A stretch of 7,952 bases of DNA from Paracoccaceae bacterium. Its GTDB lineage: Bacteria; Pseudomonadota; Alphaproteobacteria; Rhodobacterales; Rhodobacteraceae. Positions 7,621 to 7,952 of this stretch are shown one piece after another. Under the pieces are notes generated by a model, which ran no database searches, had not been told where the DNA came from, and was given only the letters and a program-made list of their open reading frames with translations. Every line of letters starts with the position of its first letter. Within the stretch, counting starts at the first letter, position 1. The stretch is taken from the NCBI GenBank assembly GCA_018222665.1, contig JAAEZW010000071.1:1-7952 (forward strand), read 5' to 3'. Position numbers and translations under genes: made by a program.

Positions 7621-7952
7621 ATGGAATGGCGCGATCAGGGCATATTGTTGGGCACGACACCCTTTGGTGAAACTGCCGTTATTGTAGATGTCCTGACTCA
7701 GAAAAATGGCCGTGTGCGTGCCGTTCTGCGCGGTGGTCAATCTAGAAAATTTCGTCCAATCCTGCAGATGGGAAACATCCTTGATATTACGTGGCGTGCG
7801 CGCCTGAGAGAGCATATGGGAAGCGTACAGGTCGATGTAATAAAGTCTTACCCAGAAATATTAGATAGTCGGTTAACCCTAGCGGGGGTTGCGGCATCAA
7901 GTTCAATGCTTTTAACATTTGTTGAGGATCGTGATCCACAACCGCAGATGTT
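7621..7952 (+). CDS. recO: DNA repair protein RecO, 5' partial
   Basis: RecO works with RecR (and RecF) to load RecA on SSB-coated single-stranded DNA during gap repair. The frame is open from the ATG to the window edge, giving 110 codons. The start MEWRDQGILLGTTPFGETAV is typical of alphaproteobacterial RecO, followed by the OB-fold strands and the basic stretch RVRAVLRGGQSRKFRP (31-46), then the W-x-x-R region around 58-61. The helical C-terminal domain is outside the window. No clear ribosome-binding site precedes the ATG in the 56-nt gap after the DUF1491 gene. An in-frame TTG at 7594 would add nine residues, but it also lacks one and the added residues do not resemble the family, so I keep the ATG. 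Confidence 0.93.
   Translation, partial: MEWRDQGILLGTTPFGETAVIVDVLTQKNGRVRAVLRGGQSRKFRPILQMGNILDITWRARLREHMGSVQVDVIKSYPEILDSRLTLAGVAASSSMLLTFVEDRDPQPQM

Noticed and set aside
1..7952. An accessory or defence system, mobile element or CRISPR array
   Set aside because: Every gene belongs to a conserved housekeeping cluster, gaps are 68 nt or less, and no transposase, integrase, repeat array or tRNA attachment site is visible.

Overview
The window looks like ordinary chromosomal housekeeping DNA from an alphaproteobacterium, most likely Rhodobacterales (the roseobacter/Rhodobacter group). This rests on remembered family resemblance, not a search: the order rpoZ - rsh - DUF2062 gene - pdxJ - acpS - lepB - rnc - era - DUF1491 gene - recO is the arrangement I associate with that order. 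The single Rel/SpoT-type protein, the long acidic tail on omega and the Cys-containing insertion in LepB also fit. G+C is roughly half by eye, low for many Rhodobacteraceae but normal for some marine roseobacter lineages.

All eleven genes lie on the + strand and leave almost no free space. (1) 1-386: 3' part of folK (folate synthesis), cut by the window edge. (2) 455-2961: rpoZ and rsh, RNA polymerase omega and the (p)ppGpp synthetase/hydrolase, overlapping by 4 nt. (3) 2972-3607: a DUF2062 membrane protein of unknown function. (4) 3637-4775: pdxJ and acpS (vitamin B6 synthesis and acyl-carrier-protein activation), overlapping by 4 nt. (5) 4826-7564: lepB, rnc, era and a DUF1491 gene (signal peptidase I, RNase III, the Era ribosome-assembly GTPase, and an unknown), joined by three successive 4-nt overlaps. 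(6) 7621-7952: 5' part of recO (recombinational repair), cut by the window edge.

The largest gap is 68 nt, so no stretch over 300 nt lacks a gene. I see no tRNA, rRNA, insertion sequence, CRISPR array, phage gene or convincing terminator. Five of the ten junctions are start/stop overlaps (GTGA, ATGA, TTGA, ATGA, ATGA), which suggests translational coupling within one or a few long transcripts. Functionally the cluster joins growth-rate control (omega plus ppGpp), cofactor supply (folate, PLP, 4'-phosphopantetheine), secretion (LepB) and rRNA processing/ribosome assembly (RNase III, Era).

I found no undescribed system. The items most worth a second look are the two uncharacterised but well-embedded proteins (DUF2062 and DUF1491), the omega/Rsh coupling with an intact ppGpp-site motif in omega, and the possible small hairpins around the unusual TTG start of rnc.
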